Shown: positions 1-8,745, numbered from the stretch's first letter. The stretch is 55,081 bases of DNA from UMGS1781 sp964389545 (GCA_964389545.1 CAYMDN010000005.1:1-55081), one strand, 5' to 3'. Program-made: numbers and translations. Notes: a model not told the origin generated them from the letters alone.

Positions 1-75
1 GGCCCCGTGGTCAAGCGGTTAAGACATCGCCCTTTCACGGCGGAGACATGGGTTCGATTCCCGTCGGGGTCACCA
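1..75 (+). tRNA. tRNA-Glu (anticodon UUC)
   Basis: The cloverleaf folds completely. The acceptor stem GGCCCCG pairs with CGGGGTC (one G-U), the anticodon loop is CTTTCAC, the T loop is TTCGATT and CCA is encoded. The gene begins at the first base of the window, so its promoter lies outside. tRNA-Thr follows after 27 bases, probably on the same transcript. Confidence 0.97.
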
Positions 76-102
76 ATATATATATTATATATAGTTTGTT
101 AT

Positions 103-178
<76 letters not shown>

Positions 179-204
179 TAAGGTGCAAGAGCATCTAAAG
201 TTTT

Positions 205-250
205 AATTGAAGTAGAACGTTATTTATTAATGGTCTATTTCAATTTTTTT
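205..250 (+). terminator. Terminator after the tRNA pair
   Basis: A 12-bp stem with one G-U (205-216 with 234-245) encloses a 17-base loop and runs into a T tract. It would end the tRNA-Glu/tRNA-Thr transcript. The AT-rich DNA from there to about 420 shows nothing further. Confidence 0.8.
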
Positions 251-421
251 ATATTTGTTCATAGTAATATATCTTAATATGCTTTAATTTTTTTCAAATA
301 TTTTTTACTCTTTATTACACTTTTTGGTATTTTTTTAATATTTTTCGCTACTTTTTAATTTCACTAATTTTTACGTTTTAATAAAATATTGTTTAATTTG
401 GGAGAGAATATGTTGTATTTG

Positions 422-450
422 TTGCGTTTTTTAGGCATTTATGGTATAAC
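422..450 (+). promoter_or_regulatory. Sigma-A promoter for exonuclease III
   Basis: TTGCGT (422-427) and TATAAC (445-450) are 17 bp apart, with TATGG just before the -10. The predicted transcript start is about 10 bases before the ribosome binding site. Confidence 0.6.
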
Positions 451-467
451 ATAAATAGGTGAAATAT

Positions 468-1223
468 ATGAAATTTGTTTCGTGGAACGTAAACGGGTTA
501 CGTGCAATATATAAAAAAGGTTTTATGGATATTATTAAACAGTTTAATGCAGATATATTTAGTATACAAGAAACAAAAATGCAAGAAGGGCAGATAGAAT
601 TAGATTTACCTCAGTATGAGCAGTATTTTAATTATGCCGATAGAAAAGGCTATTCTGGAACAGCTGTATTTACAAAAATAAAACCACTAAATGTAACATA
701 CGGAATAGGTATAGATGAACATGATCATGAAGGTAGAGTAATAACTTTAGAATTTGATAATTATTACTATGTAACTTGTTATACACCAAATTCTGGAAGA
801 GAGCTTGCTAGATTAGAGTACAGAATGAAGTGGGAAGACGATTTCAAGCAGTACTTAAAAAGTTTAGATAAGAAAAAGCCAGTAGTTGTGTGTGGTGATT
901 TAAATGTTGCACACAATGAAATAGATTTAAAAAACCCTAAAACAAATAGAAAAAATGCAGGCTTTACGGATGAAGAGCGAAGTAAAATGACTAACTTGTT
1001 AAGCGATGGATTTACTGACTCATACAGAATACTTTACCCAGATAAGGAAAATGTTTATACATGGTGGTCATATATGGGTAATGCTAGAGAAAAAAATGTA
1101 GGATGGAGAATAGATTATTATTTAACATCAAATTCAATAACTGATAAAATAAAAGAAACATATATTTATAACGAAATTATGGGAAGTGATCATTGCCCTG
1201 TTGGGTTAGATATAGATTTATAG
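468..1223 (+). CDS. xthA: Exodeoxyribonuclease III (ExoA/XthA family AP endonuclease)
   Basis: This 251-residue protein is an EEP-fold nuclease that cuts DNA 5' of abasic sites and removes 3' blocking groups in base-excision repair. Family marks are the N-terminal SWNVNG (5-10), QETK with the metal-binding Glu35, GDLNVAHNEID in the middle, and the terminal GSDH with catalytic Asp241-His242. Length fits the ExoA type. I chose ATG 468 because AGGTG at 457-461 lies at correct spacing; a GTG at 459 overlaps that site. The permease gene begins 11 bases downstream with its own GGAGGA, so the two probably share a transcript. The function call is secure. Confidence 0.95.
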   Translation: MKFVSWNVNGLRAIYKKGFMDIIKQFNADIFSIQETKMQEGQIELDLPQYEQYFNYADRKGYSGTAVFTKIKPLNVTYGIGIDEHDHEGRVITLEFDNYYYVTCYTPNSGRELARLEYRMKWEDDFKQYLKSLDKKKPVVVCGDLNVAHNEIDLKNPKTNRKNAGFTDEERSKMTNLLSDGFTDSYRILYPDKENVYTWWSYMGNAREKNVGWRIDYYLTSNSITDKIKETYIYNEIMGSDHCPVGLDIDL

Positions 1224-1234
1224 TGGAGGAAATT

Positions 1235-2362
1235 ATGAAAGTTATAAAAAAGAAATCAAAAGATATTTCTTGGTTTATGTTTGCAGTTGTACTAATAGCA
1301 ATTTACAAAATATTAGATAATTTCTCAGATGTTAAAGAATGGTTAGGAAATTTGCTTGGTATTTTAAGCCCTTTTCTTATGGCTGTATTACTAGCATATT
1401 TGCTATTTATACCATGTAGAAAAGTTGAAAAGTTATATAAAAAGAGTAAAATATTAAGGAATAAAGCAAGAGGACTATCGGTATTAACAGTCTACTTTGT
1501 TGTAACTTTAGTTGTGGTATGTGTAATAAATACTCTTATTCCAACATTATCAAGTAGTTTTATGGATCTTGCTAAATCAGTTCCATCTTATTACAATGAG
1601 GCTGTTTCTTATGTCGATAAAATACCAGAAGACAGTCCAATAAGTAGAGAGACTATTCAAAACATAATTAAAAAATTTGAAGGGATAAAAATAGAAGAAT
1701 TCTTTACTTTAGATCATATTGCTTTATATATTGAAAAAGCTGTAGGATTTGCTAGTGGAATATTTAGTATTGTTGTTACATTTATAGTTTCAATATATAT
1801 ATTATTAGAAAGAACTGATATTTTGAATTTCTTGAGAAAATTGAGTAAAGCAATGTTTACAAAGGAAACGTATAATAGAGTAGATAGGTATTTTGTAAGG
1901 GGAAATACTATATTCTTTAAATATGTGTCAAGCCAAGTTTTAGATGCAATTATTGTTGGTATTATAATGTCTGTAGCGCTTTCAATAATGAAAGTAAAAT
2001 ATGCTATATTACTAGGATTTGCAATTGGAATATTTAACTTGGTACCTTTCTTTGGAGCAATAATAGCAGTTGCATTAGCAGCTATTATAACAGTATTTAC
2101 TGGAGGTATAAATCAAGCAATATGGGTAGTTGTTACATTAATAATTTTACAACAAATTGATGCAAATATTATTAATCCAAAAATAGTTGGTGATGCATTA
2201 GAGATAAGCAAAATTTTAATAATTTTTTCAGTTACAATTTTTGGTGCGTATTTCGGAATTTTAGGTATGTTCTTAGGAGTTCCAATAGTAGCTGTAATTA
2301 AGATGATTTTAGATGACTATATTGATAATAATACGGAAAAAGATGTGTTGACAAATAAATAA
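1235..2362 (+). CDS. AI-2E family transporter (YdbI/PerM-type permease)
   Basis: This 375-residue polytopic membrane protein has the AI-2E family layout. Two helices near the N terminus (about 11-60) and another near 75-100 are followed by a soluble stretch (about 105-185) and then a block of helices to the C terminus. Characteristic late segments are the Asn-Pro-containing IINPKIVGD region and the glycine-rich helix before it. Members have been linked to export of autoinducer-2 or to sodium/proton exchange, so the substrate cannot be given from sequence. ATG 1235 is chosen because GGAGGA (1225-1230) precedes it; an earlier in-frame ATG lies inside xthA. The last codons contain a consensus promoter for the next gene. 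Confidence 0.88.
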   Translation: MKVIKKKSKDISWFMFAVVLIAIYKILDNFSDVKEWLGNLLGILSPFLMAVLLAYLLFIPCRKVEKLYKKSKILRNKARGLSVLTVYFVVTLVVVCVINTLIPTLSSSFMDLAKSVPSYYNEAVSYVDKIPEDSPISRETIQNIIKKFEGIKIEEFFTLDHIALYIEKAVGFASGIFSIVVTFIVSIYILLERTDILNFLRKLSKAMFTKETYNRVDRYFVRGNTIFFKYVSSQVLDAIIVGIIMSVALSIMKVKYAILLGFAIGIFNLVPFFGAIIAVALAAIITVFTGGINQAIWVVVTLIILQQIDANIINPKIVGDALEISKILIIFSVTIFGAYFGILGMFLGVPIVAVIKMILDDYIDNNTEKDVLTNK

Positions 2363-2376
2363 AATATAGATATAAT
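2348..2376 (+). promoter_or_regulatory. Perfect consensus sigma-A promoter inside a gene end
   Basis: TTGACA (2348-2353) and TATAAT (2371-2376) both match consensus exactly with a 17-bp spacer. The -35 lies inside the last codons of the AI-2E permease gene. The start point is expected near 2383, giving the SH3 protein gene a leader of only about 19 bases. Confidence 0.85.
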
Positions 2377-2401
2377 CTCCCTATATAAAGGGGGATTTTT
2401 T
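2375..2401 (+). terminator. Terminator hairpin overlapping promoter and ribosome binding site
   Basis: A 7-bp stem (2375-2381 with 2390-2396, one G-U) and a run of T form a rho-independent terminator for transcription coming from the permease gene. Its 3' arm GGGGG is also the ribosome binding site of the next gene. Transcripts starting near 2383 lack the 5' arm and cannot form it. Confidence 0.7.
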
Positions 2402-3271
2402 ATGGATAAAATTAAAAAATTACCAACCATTATAGCGGGGACGCTATTGGTTCTTAGCTCAACAATATTAGCGGTAAACGGGACAGTAAATGCACCTAGT
2501 GGATTAGTATTAAGAGGAGAACCAGAAAAAAATGGATCAATAATAACAACAGTAACAGATAAAGCTCAAGTTGAAGTAATAGAACAAAGTGGAGAATGGT
2601 ATAAGGTTAAATATAATGGACAAGAAGGTTATCTGTTTGGACAGTATGTATCGGTTGAAGAAGAGATTCCACCAGTAACTTCGCAAGAAAATCCAGCAAC
2701 TAATGAAGGAGAAATTCCTAACACACAAACAGGAACAACAAATGAAATTGAAATGTACATGGTACCAGTTCTTACAGCAAGTCCCATTAAAGTAGTGCCA
2801 AAGGAAACACCACTTACAGTACAAAGAACCATTACGAATTGGTCATATGTAACAGATGGTACAGATGAAGGGTGGGTTAGAACAGCTCTAATAAATGGAA
2901 CAGTTATAACAGAACCAGCATCTGAGGAAACACCTGCACCAGAAACAAAGCCAGAGGAAAATCCAGAATCACAACCAGGAAATAAACCAGAAGAAAAACC
3001 GACAGAAACACCAGCAACTATAACACCTACTGACAACAGTTCTGAAACGGAAAAACCATCTACAGCAAAGAGAGGAGAAATTACAGTAAAATCAGCTAAT
3101 GTACGTAAAACAGCAGCAACAAGTTCAGAAATAGTAACAAACCTAACATTAGGAACTCAATTTGAAATTAATTCTGAAACAACAGAATGGTACAAAATTA
3201 AATATACTGCAGGAAATGGAACAGTATATGAAGGATATATATATAAAAACTTGATGAAAGTTGTACAATAA
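2402..3271 (+). CDS. Secreted bacterial SH3-domain (SH3b) cell-wall protein
   Basis: A 289-residue exported protein. The N terminus has a lysine-rich start and a hydrophobic segment (about 8-26) typical of a signal peptide or anchor. Three SH3b-like modules follow: residues about 28-85 (LVLRGEP, W-Y-KVKYNGQEGYLFGQYV), a weaker one at about 117-160 (WSYVTDGTDEGWVRTAL), and a C-terminal one at about 225-288 (VKSANVRKTAATSSEIV, EGYIYKNL). A Glu/Pro/Thr-rich linker (about 165-220) separates the last two. SH3b modules usually bind peptidoglycan or its peptides. No catalytic domain is present, so it is likely a wall-binding or regulatory protein. ATG 2402 follows AAGGGGG at normal spacing. Confidence 0.85.
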   Translation: MDKIKKLPTIIAGTLLVLSSTILAVNGTVNAPSGLVLRGEPEKNGSIITTVTDKAQVEVIEQSGEWYKVKYNGQEGYLFGQYVSVEEEIPPVTSQENPATNEGEIPNTQTGTTNEIEMYMVPVLTASPIKVVPKETPLTVQRTITNWSYVTDGTDEGWVRTALINGTVITEPASEETPAPETKPEENPESQPGNKPEEKPTETPATITPTDNSSETEKPSTAKRGEITVKSANVRKTAATSSEIVTNLTLGTQFEINSETTEWYKIKYTAGNGTVYEGYIYKNLMKVVQ

Positions 3272-3279
3272 AGAAGGAT

Positions 3280-5552
3280 GTGAAACTAATAAAAAGACCA
3301 TTGATTATTATTGCAATAGGAGGTATTTTAGGAATATTATATGGGCTATACTTAGAAATAAGTGTAGCCCTTTCTGTTATTTTAGTAATATTATGCCTTA
3401 TTGCAGTTAGAAATAATAAAATAGTATTAATAAAAATATATAGAAAGAAAAAAGTTATTATAACCATGGTGGTGACTATGACTTGCTTTGCGATATATAT
3501 ACTTATACAGAAAAATCAATACGAAAAATTCTATATAAATGATGGAAAAGAGATAGTGATAGATGCTGTTATTTCAAATGTAGAAAAAGGTAGCGGATAC
3601 TATAATAAGTATATTGTAAAAGTAAAAGGTAAAAAATTAATTTTATATACCAAAAATAACAATATAAAATACGGCATGAAAGTACGCATTTATGGTACGT
3701 ATTCAGAACCAGAAGATGCAAGAAATTACAAGGGATTAAGTTATAAAAAATTATATCAAGCAAAGAAAATTTATGGTACTATCAAAAGTGAGGATATACA
3801 GATTAAAAAATTGAATAGTATTAGTCCAATAAGTATGGCTAGTGCAATGGTAAGAGACAAAATTGCAGAGACAATCAAAGAGATTCTTCCCCAAAATACA
3901 CAAGGATTACTTCGAGGAATCTTGATAGGGGATAAAAGTGATATAGATATGAATCTCCAAATAGATTTTAAAGTTAGTAGTTTACTGCATTTATTAGCAA
4001 TTTCTGGAACCCATGTATTATATGTTATTCTAGGAATAAAATTTATACTCTCAATATTAAAAATACCTAAACAAATAACATATTATCTAGTTGATTTAAT
4101 TCTTATATTTTTTATGTATCTAACAAATTTTACAGCTTCTGTTGTACGAGCAAGTATAATGGGAATTCTAATGACAACATCCAAAATTATATATAGAAAA
4201 GCAGATAGCATAACGTCTATGGCTGTGAGCTTAATAATAATTTTAATCTATAATCCATTTTCAATTTTTGATATTGGTTTGCAACTAACATTTTTAGGAA
4301 CATTAGGAATAATGGCTCTTAATATGCCAATAAGAGATTTCCTAAAAACTAAAATTTCACCTAAAATTGCAAATATTATTTCAATACCAATATCTGTTCA
4401 AGTTATGATTATACCAATAATGATTCTAAATTTTCATTCCATATCGTTAACTTTTTTAATATCCAATGTTTTGGCAGTACCTCTTACAGGAATAATCATT
4501 CTATATGGATATGCAAATGTAGTTTTGGGGATAATGTTTGTTAAAATAGCAAAAATATTTGCGATAGTTCTGAATTTTCTCTTAAGTTTTTTAATATTAA
4601 TTGCAAGGTTTGTAGCAAAAATGAAATTATCAAATGTATTTGTCTCGACACCAAACCTTATGTTTATATTTCTATATTATTTGGCAATTGCATGTATAAA
4701 AAGCAGGAAAAAATTCAAATGTATAATTACAATTTTACTTATTTTTATACTTTTCAATGTCATATATGAAGTAATACCAAAAAAACTTGAAATACATATG
4801 GTAGACGTAGGACAGGGTGACTGTGAATTAATAATCACTCCAAGAGGGAAAAAAATATTAATTGATGGTGGTGAAAAAGAAGGAGTGCTATTAGATTATC
4901 TATTGAATATGAAAGTTAAAAAATTGGATTATGTAATCATTTCACACTTTGATTCAGATCATTGCTATAACTTAGTAGGAATTCTAAAAGATTTAAAAGT
5001 AAAAAACATAATAGTTAGTAAGCAAGCTAAAAATACAGATTTATTTGATGACATAATTCAGGAATGTAAGAAGAAAAAAGTCAACATAATAACAATTGAG
5101 TCGAATCAAAAAATTGAAATTGAAAAGTTGGTAACTTTAGATTTTATGTGGCCATGTGATGATAATTTTATAGGTGATGATTTAAATAACAATTCAATAG
5201 TTGTGAAATTAAAATACAAAGAATTTAGTGCTTTGTTTACAGGAGATATAGAAGAAAAAGCTGAACAAATGATAGTAAGAAAATATCCAGATGAAATATT
5301 AAAGTCCACTGTTCTAAAAGTTGCACACCATGGATCCAAAACATCTTCAACTCAAGAATTTATAAATGAAGTTTTACCAGAAATAGCAATAATTGGTGTG
5401 CGGAGAGGATAACAGGTTTGGACATCCTAGCGATGAAATTATAGAAAGGTTAAAGGAAGCACGGTACACAAATATATAGAACAGATATAAATGGTGAAAT
5501 TAGTATCAAGACAGATGGATACAGAGTATCTATTAGTTCTAAATATAAATAA
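3280..5552 (+). pseudogene. comEC: ComEC/Rec2 DNA-uptake channel, interrupted by two single-base frameshifts near the 3' end
   Basis: ComEC carries single-stranded DNA across the membrane during natural transformation. The readable frame from GTG 3280 gives 710 residues: N-terminal helices, an OB-like soluble region (about 70-180), the competence transmembrane core (about 200-500), and a metallo-beta-lactamase-like domain with the metal site HFDSDH (556-561). Translation then stops early at 5410-5412. Deleting C5401 and C5462 restores the expected family ending (GEDNRFGHPSDE, then AGTQIYRTDINGE) up to the stop at 5550-5552. As written, about 45 C-terminal residues are lost. AAGGA (3274-3278) lies only one base before the GTG, which is unusually close. 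The gene is either newly broken or mis-sequenced. Confidence 0.88.
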
Positions 5553-5604
5553 ACAGAAATGTATAAAAATGTAAAATATGGCTAAAATATAACTGGTGAT
5601 TAGT

Positions 5605-6180
5605 GTGAAAAAGTATATAACTTTAATTATTCTAGCATTGCTATTAAGTTTCTTCTTAGGAACTTATCTATATAAATTGGATCAAATTAATGAAAAGGTT
5701 GCATTTGATGTTGAATATACAACTTTATCTGAGAAGAAAAGTATTAATGAAATTGTACAGGAGACAAGTAGTGAAGAAGACAAAATAAACATTAATACAA
5801 AGGTGTTTGAGAAGGTTTATTATAATGATTGTAACCATATAATTGAAAAGGAGATAAAAGTTGACGAAAATAATATAAATAAAACAAAGGATATGATACA
5901 AGCTGAATATATTGGATGGGAAATACAAAAATTCACCAATAATGAAGTTGTTGTATATAAAGAGGTATATGATTTTTGCGATGAACATTACTGCTTAAAG
6001 GATGTTAATGGCGAAATAATGGCATACAAGTTGGACAAGTATGGGAAAGTGAAAGAACTTGTTGCTGATACAGATATAAAAACTAAATATCTTTCAGAAG
6101 AAGATTTAGAGGAACTTAAAGGCGGAATAGTTGTTTATAGCAAAGTGGAGCTAAATAAAAAGATAGAAGATTACGAATAA
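5605..6180 (+). CDS. bofC: BofC-like (bypass-of-forespore C) C-terminal domain protein
   Basis: A 191-residue protein with a short N-terminal hydrophobic segment (about 4-22) and an extracytoplasmic body. The second half resembles the BofC C-terminal domain: a stretch with GWEIQKF, the paired cysteines in YDFCDEHYCLKD, GEIMAYKLDKYGKV, then LKGGIVVYSKVEL near the end. In Bacillus, BofC acts in the forespore intermembrane space and restrains SpoIVB signalling to sigma-K; that role is inferred here. GTG 5605 is preferred because GGTGA (5595-5599) sits at normal spacing; an earlier GTG at 5596 lies inside that site. The similarity is moderate, so the name is likely but not certain. Confidence 0.65.
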   Translation: MKKYITLIILALLLSFFLGTYLYKLDQINEKVAFDVEYTTLSEKKSINEIVQETSSEEDKININTKVFEKVYYNDCNHIIEKEIKVDENNINKTKDMIQAEYIGWEIQKFTNNEVVVYKEVYDFCDEHYCLKDVNGEIMAYKLDKYGKVKELVADTDIKTKYLSEEDLEELKGGIVVYSKVELNKKIEDYE

Positions 6181-6194
6181 GGTAGACATAAAAC

Positions 6195-6223
6195 TTAACA
6201 AAACGACAAAAATATGGTATAAT
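6195..6223 (+). promoter_or_regulatory. Sigma-A promoter for the 6333 gene
   Basis: TTAACA (6195-6200) and TATAAT (6218-6223) are 17 bp apart, with TATGG before the -10. The expected start near 6230 coincides with the first base of a foldable leader. Confidence 0.75.
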
Positions 6224-6229
6224 ATATGT

Positions 6230-6292
6230 ATTGGCATTTAATTTGGAAGGGAGTTCAGTATCCCGGACGTAAGGTAAAACTTATTAGCCAAT
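6230..6292 (+). ncRNA. Candidate structured leader RNA (three-way junction), unknown class
   Basis: An outer stem ATTGGC/GCCAAT (6230-6235 with 6287-6292) closes two inner hairpins: GGGA/TCCC (6249-6252 with 6261-6264, 8-base loop) and TAAG/CTTA (6270-6273 with 6280-6283, loop GTAAAA). The fold begins at the predicted transcript start and ends about 40 bases before the next start codon. I do not recognise it as a known riboswitch, and stems this short could arise by chance. Confidence 0.4.
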
Positions 6293-6332
6293 GAAAATAA
6301 AAACTATATTATAAGAAACGGAGAGTGCAACT

Positions 6333-7601
6333 ATGAAAAAACTACTGGGAAAACGATACACCGGACGGAGGCTCAAAAAAAGCTGGAAGGATCTAGCCTG
6401 CAAGGCGGTCATCTTGATGGTGATTATGCTCGTAATCATGACAGCTTTTGACGGACTGAAACTTTACCAACGGTATTACCCAAGAATTACAGAAGGACAA
6501 CTTGTAAGGCAGATTAGCGAGGTAATTAAATATCTGCCAGAGGCACCAGAGAACTTTGAGGAACAAAAATTTAAACCGCAAATTCCAAAAATCATAAGCG
6601 AAGATATTAAGCACATGGAACGCTCCGAGGAAGTAGAAAAGGTAGTGTACGAAAACAAAGATGGAAGCGTGAATCTAACGCTTGAAATGATTGGCAATGA
6701 ACTGGTAATAACCATTCATAACCAGGAACAATGGTACTCCTTTACGGAGAAGATTTTTGGCGACATCGCAATCTACAGAGATGGTGATAAAATCCTGGTA
6801 TACGGTCAGTATATGCAAAACGAGAGAACTCTGGCATATTTTGAGGTTACAGAGGACTATGCATTCGATTCAGTATGGTACAAAAGCATTGATTTACTGG
6901 GAGTTGATAAAGACTCTTATGACTCCTATGAATGTGGAAGTGCTGTAACCATGATAAGAGAGGGTAGAGAATTCGGCTTTTACAGGTACGGAGAACAAGT
7001 TGGAGAGATTACCACATTTCCTGGAGCAGAGATTCTGGAAATCAGAGATGGCTACATCTTAGACAGTAACAATACTCTGTATTATGCTTACTACTGTGCA
7101 AACAGTGATGAGCCATGGGTACAATTTGTTAAAGTTGCTGACGAGATTGATAGAATTAGCGACACGAACGTTATGGTAGAAAGCTATTATGATGACTATC
7201 CAACGTGGTTTCTTCCTTATGAAAAGGAAGGAAAGCTGTATCTTGCAATTCCAGATTTGGTAACGCGCGAAGTGTACGGAATTTTCAGCAGTGGATCTCA
7301 TGAAGAAGGTATATGCAGACCAAAATTTGCATATGACACTGTTGAAATCTCGGATGATAATGTTTATACAATGCACATTTATAAGACCGAGTATGGAACA
7401 TCATGGCAGGTTCGAAAGATGTACTATCAGCCTGCAGGGTATATGGTGTACACGGAGAACCGAATTAGCGGAATCGATACCTATGTAAGTGATAAGATAC
7501 CAGAAGATATGTTGAAAAAGTTTGACAATTTGTATGTGTTCCCGGAAGATTATCAGCAAGTTGTGACAGAACTGAAAGACCTCTACGAGCTGTACTACTA
7601 A
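6333..7601 (+). CDS. Membrane-anchored extracellular protein of unknown function
   Basis: I do not recognise this 422-residue protein. A strongly basic N terminus (KKLLGKRYTGRRLKKSWKD) leads into one transmembrane segment (about 23-42), and the remainder should lie outside the membrane. The body is rich in Tyr, Glu and Asp. It contains beta-rich, propeller-like stretches such as GDIAIYRDGDKILVYGQ and ILEIRDGYILDSNNTLYYAY, but no catalytic motif. Codon use is clearly more GC-rich than the neighbours (frequent CTG, CGG, GGC, ACG), suggesting later acquisition. It is a single-gene unit with its own promoter, a foldable leader and a strong terminator. ATG 6333 follows GGAGAG at correct spacing. 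Confidence 0.75.
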   Translation: MKKLLGKRYTGRRLKKSWKDLACKAVILMVIMLVIMTAFDGLKLYQRYYPRITEGQLVRQISEVIKYLPEAPENFEEQKFKPQIPKIISEDIKHMERSEEVEKVVYENKDGSVNLTLEMIGNELVITIHNQEQWYSFTEKIFGDIAIYRDGDKILVYGQYMQNERTLAYFEVTEDYAFDSVWYKSIDLLGVDKDSYDSYECGSAVTMIREGREFGFYRYGEQVGEITTFPGAEILEIRDGYILDSNNTLYYAYYCANSDEPWVQFVKVADEIDRISDTNVMVESYYDDYPTWFLPYEKEGKLYLAIPDLVTREVYGIFSSGSHEEGICRPKFAYDTVEISDDNVYTMHIYKTEYGTSWQVRKMYYQPAGYMVYTENRISGIDTYVSDKIPEDMLKKFDNLYVFPEDYQQVVTELKDLYELYY

Positions 7602-7648
7602 ATCCTAAGAAACAATCCAAGGCAAAAAAGAATAAGTTTTACAAAAAA

Positions 7649-7680
7649 ATGGTCCCCGCCTTTTGGGGACCATATATTTT
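7649..7680 (+). terminator. Strong terminator after the 6333 gene
   Basis: A 9-bp stem ATGGTCCCC/GGGGACCAT (7649-7657 with 7665-7673) is followed by ATATATTTT. The flanking A run makes it usable from both sides, so it may also serve the converging gene at 7732. Confidence 0.85.
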
Positions 7681-7731
7681 TATAAAATACTAATAAAAAT
7701 ATATTTTCGTGAGTATAAACAATTATAATAT

Positions 7732-8382
7732 TTATTGCAAGAGTGAACCGCAATATTCGCATTTTTTAATTTCACCTTCAACAACAGTATTTTTTGCACC
7801 ACATTCTTGACATCTAACTATTTTAAGCTCTTTTTCTTCTTCTACAACTGGTGCTACAGCGCTAGTTGAACGATTAAAATTCAAGAAAGAATTTGATTCT
7901 GGAAATTTAAACTCAGTCTCTGTTAAATATCCTTTAATTATGTCCTTATTAATAATATCAGTTAGAGCAGCTACTGCTTCACTTTTATTTACTTGTAAAT
8001 TGTTACACAATGAATCTATTTTTACTTCGTCTCTGGCATTGATATAATCTATGTACTTTTTATATCCTCGTAAAACAGCTTTCTTTTTAAAACCAGCAGA
8101 TGCACAAAGTAGAGCAGGGACAAAGAACAATACAATTGCAATCCATAAAGATTCAGTATCCTGAGAATCAACAAATGCTATGAAACAACAGAATCCCAAG
8201 AAAAATAGTAAAATTGCAAATATAAATAATGTTTTCATAGATGCACTATATTTACCATTTTTTCTTAACCATCTTAAATATAACAAAATAGGACCAGGAC
8301 CAAAAGGACCCAAATAGAAGAAAAATATAAATGATAATATAATAGTGGTATTAGATAAATACCAAGGTTCTTTTCTATTCAT
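7732..8382 (-). CDS. Membrane protein with winged-helix-like segment and C-terminal zinc ribbon
   Basis: A 216-residue protein of unknown specific function. The first 110 residues hold about three transmembrane helices, including a glycine/proline-rich loop (LGPFGPGPILLYLRW). A soluble stretch (about 112-155) resembles a small winged helix: KIDSLCNNLQVNKSEAVAAL, then DIIKGYLTE. After a low-complexity linker the C terminus is a zinc ribbon with pattern C-x2-C-x13-C-x2-C (CQECG and CEYCG). Similar designs are common in Firmicutes proteins that sense or organise at the membrane, but no role can be assigned. The start follows an AAAAGGGG site. It is transcribed alone from a weak promoter near 8435-8463. 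Confidence 0.8.
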   Translation of the reverse strand: MNRKEPWYLSNTTIILSFIFFFYLGPFGPGPILLYLRWLRKNGKYSASMKTLFIFAILLFFLGFCCFIAFVDSQDTESLWIAIVLFFVPALLCASAGFKKKAVLRGYKKYIDYINARDEVKIDSLCNNLQVNKSEAVAALTDIINKDIIKGYLTETEFKFPESNSFLNFNRSTSAVAPVVEEEKELKIVRCQECGAKNTVVEGEIKKCEYCGSLLQ

Positions 8383-8434
8383 ATAAATATACCCCTTTTA
8401 ATAAATAATGTCATTTTTTGTAAATTTTGAAGAT

Positions 8435-8463
8435 ATTATACCATATAAAGTTAATAAATAATA
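8435..8463 (-). promoter_or_regulatory. Extended -10 promoter for the zinc-ribbon protein gene
   Basis: On the minus strand, TATAAT (8435-8440) is preceded by ATGG, resembling an extended -10. The hexamer 17 bp upstream is a poor -35 (TATTAT). Confidence 0.45.
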
Positions 8464-8486
8464 GTAGGAGAAAAAATATTTTGAGT

Positions 8487-8516
8487 GAAAAAAATAACAG
8501 AAGTAAAACTTCTGTT
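8487..8516 (-). terminator. Terminator after tRNA-Lys
   Basis: On the minus strand a 9-bp stem AACAGAAGT/ACTTCTGTT (8496-8504 with 8508-8516) with a three-base loop is followed by a T run. It lies just past the tRNA 3' end. Confidence 0.8.
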
Positions 8517-8520
8517 AATG

Positions 8521-8596
8521 TGGTGCGCCATAGAGGGGTCGAACCTCCGACCTTGTGATTAAGAGTCACCTGCTCTACCAACTGAGCTAATGGCGC
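8521..8596 (-). tRNA. tRNA-Lys (anticodon CUU)
   Basis: Read on the minus strand, the acceptor stem GCGCCAT pairs with ATGGCGC, the D arm carries AGCTCAGTTGG, the anticodon loop is CTCTTAA and the T loop is TTCGACC, with CCA encoded. The outermost anticodon-stem pair (27-43) is a G-A mismatch; the other four pairs are canonical. Confidence 0.95.
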
Positions 8597-8625
8597 ATAT
8601 ATATACTTTAATTGCCACGTTCCAA

Positions 8626-8654
8626 ATAATATCATAATTATACAGTTTTGTCAA
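8626..8654 (-). promoter_or_regulatory. Promoter for tRNA-Lys
   Basis: On the minus strand, TTGACA (8649-8654) and TATTAT (8626-8631) are 17 bp apart, placing the start about 20 bases before the tRNA. Confidence 0.75.
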
Positions 8655-8704
8655 GAGTTATTAAGGCTTTATCAATCCTTTATAAGATGTAAATATAGAG
8701 CAAT

Positions 8705-8745
8705 TCAAAAAGAAAATGGATTCCATCTTAGCTGGAATCCATTTT
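8705..8745 (-). terminator. Terminator after the L,D-transpeptidase gene
   Basis: A 13-bp stem (8713-8725 with 8733-8745) with a 7-base loop lies just past the stop codon. On the minus strand it continues into CTTTTTG. Confidence 0.85.

Noticed and set aside
2629..3036. Minus-strand frame within the SH3 protein gene
   Set aside because: It is the complement of a Pro/Thr/Glu-rich linker and shows no signals of its own.
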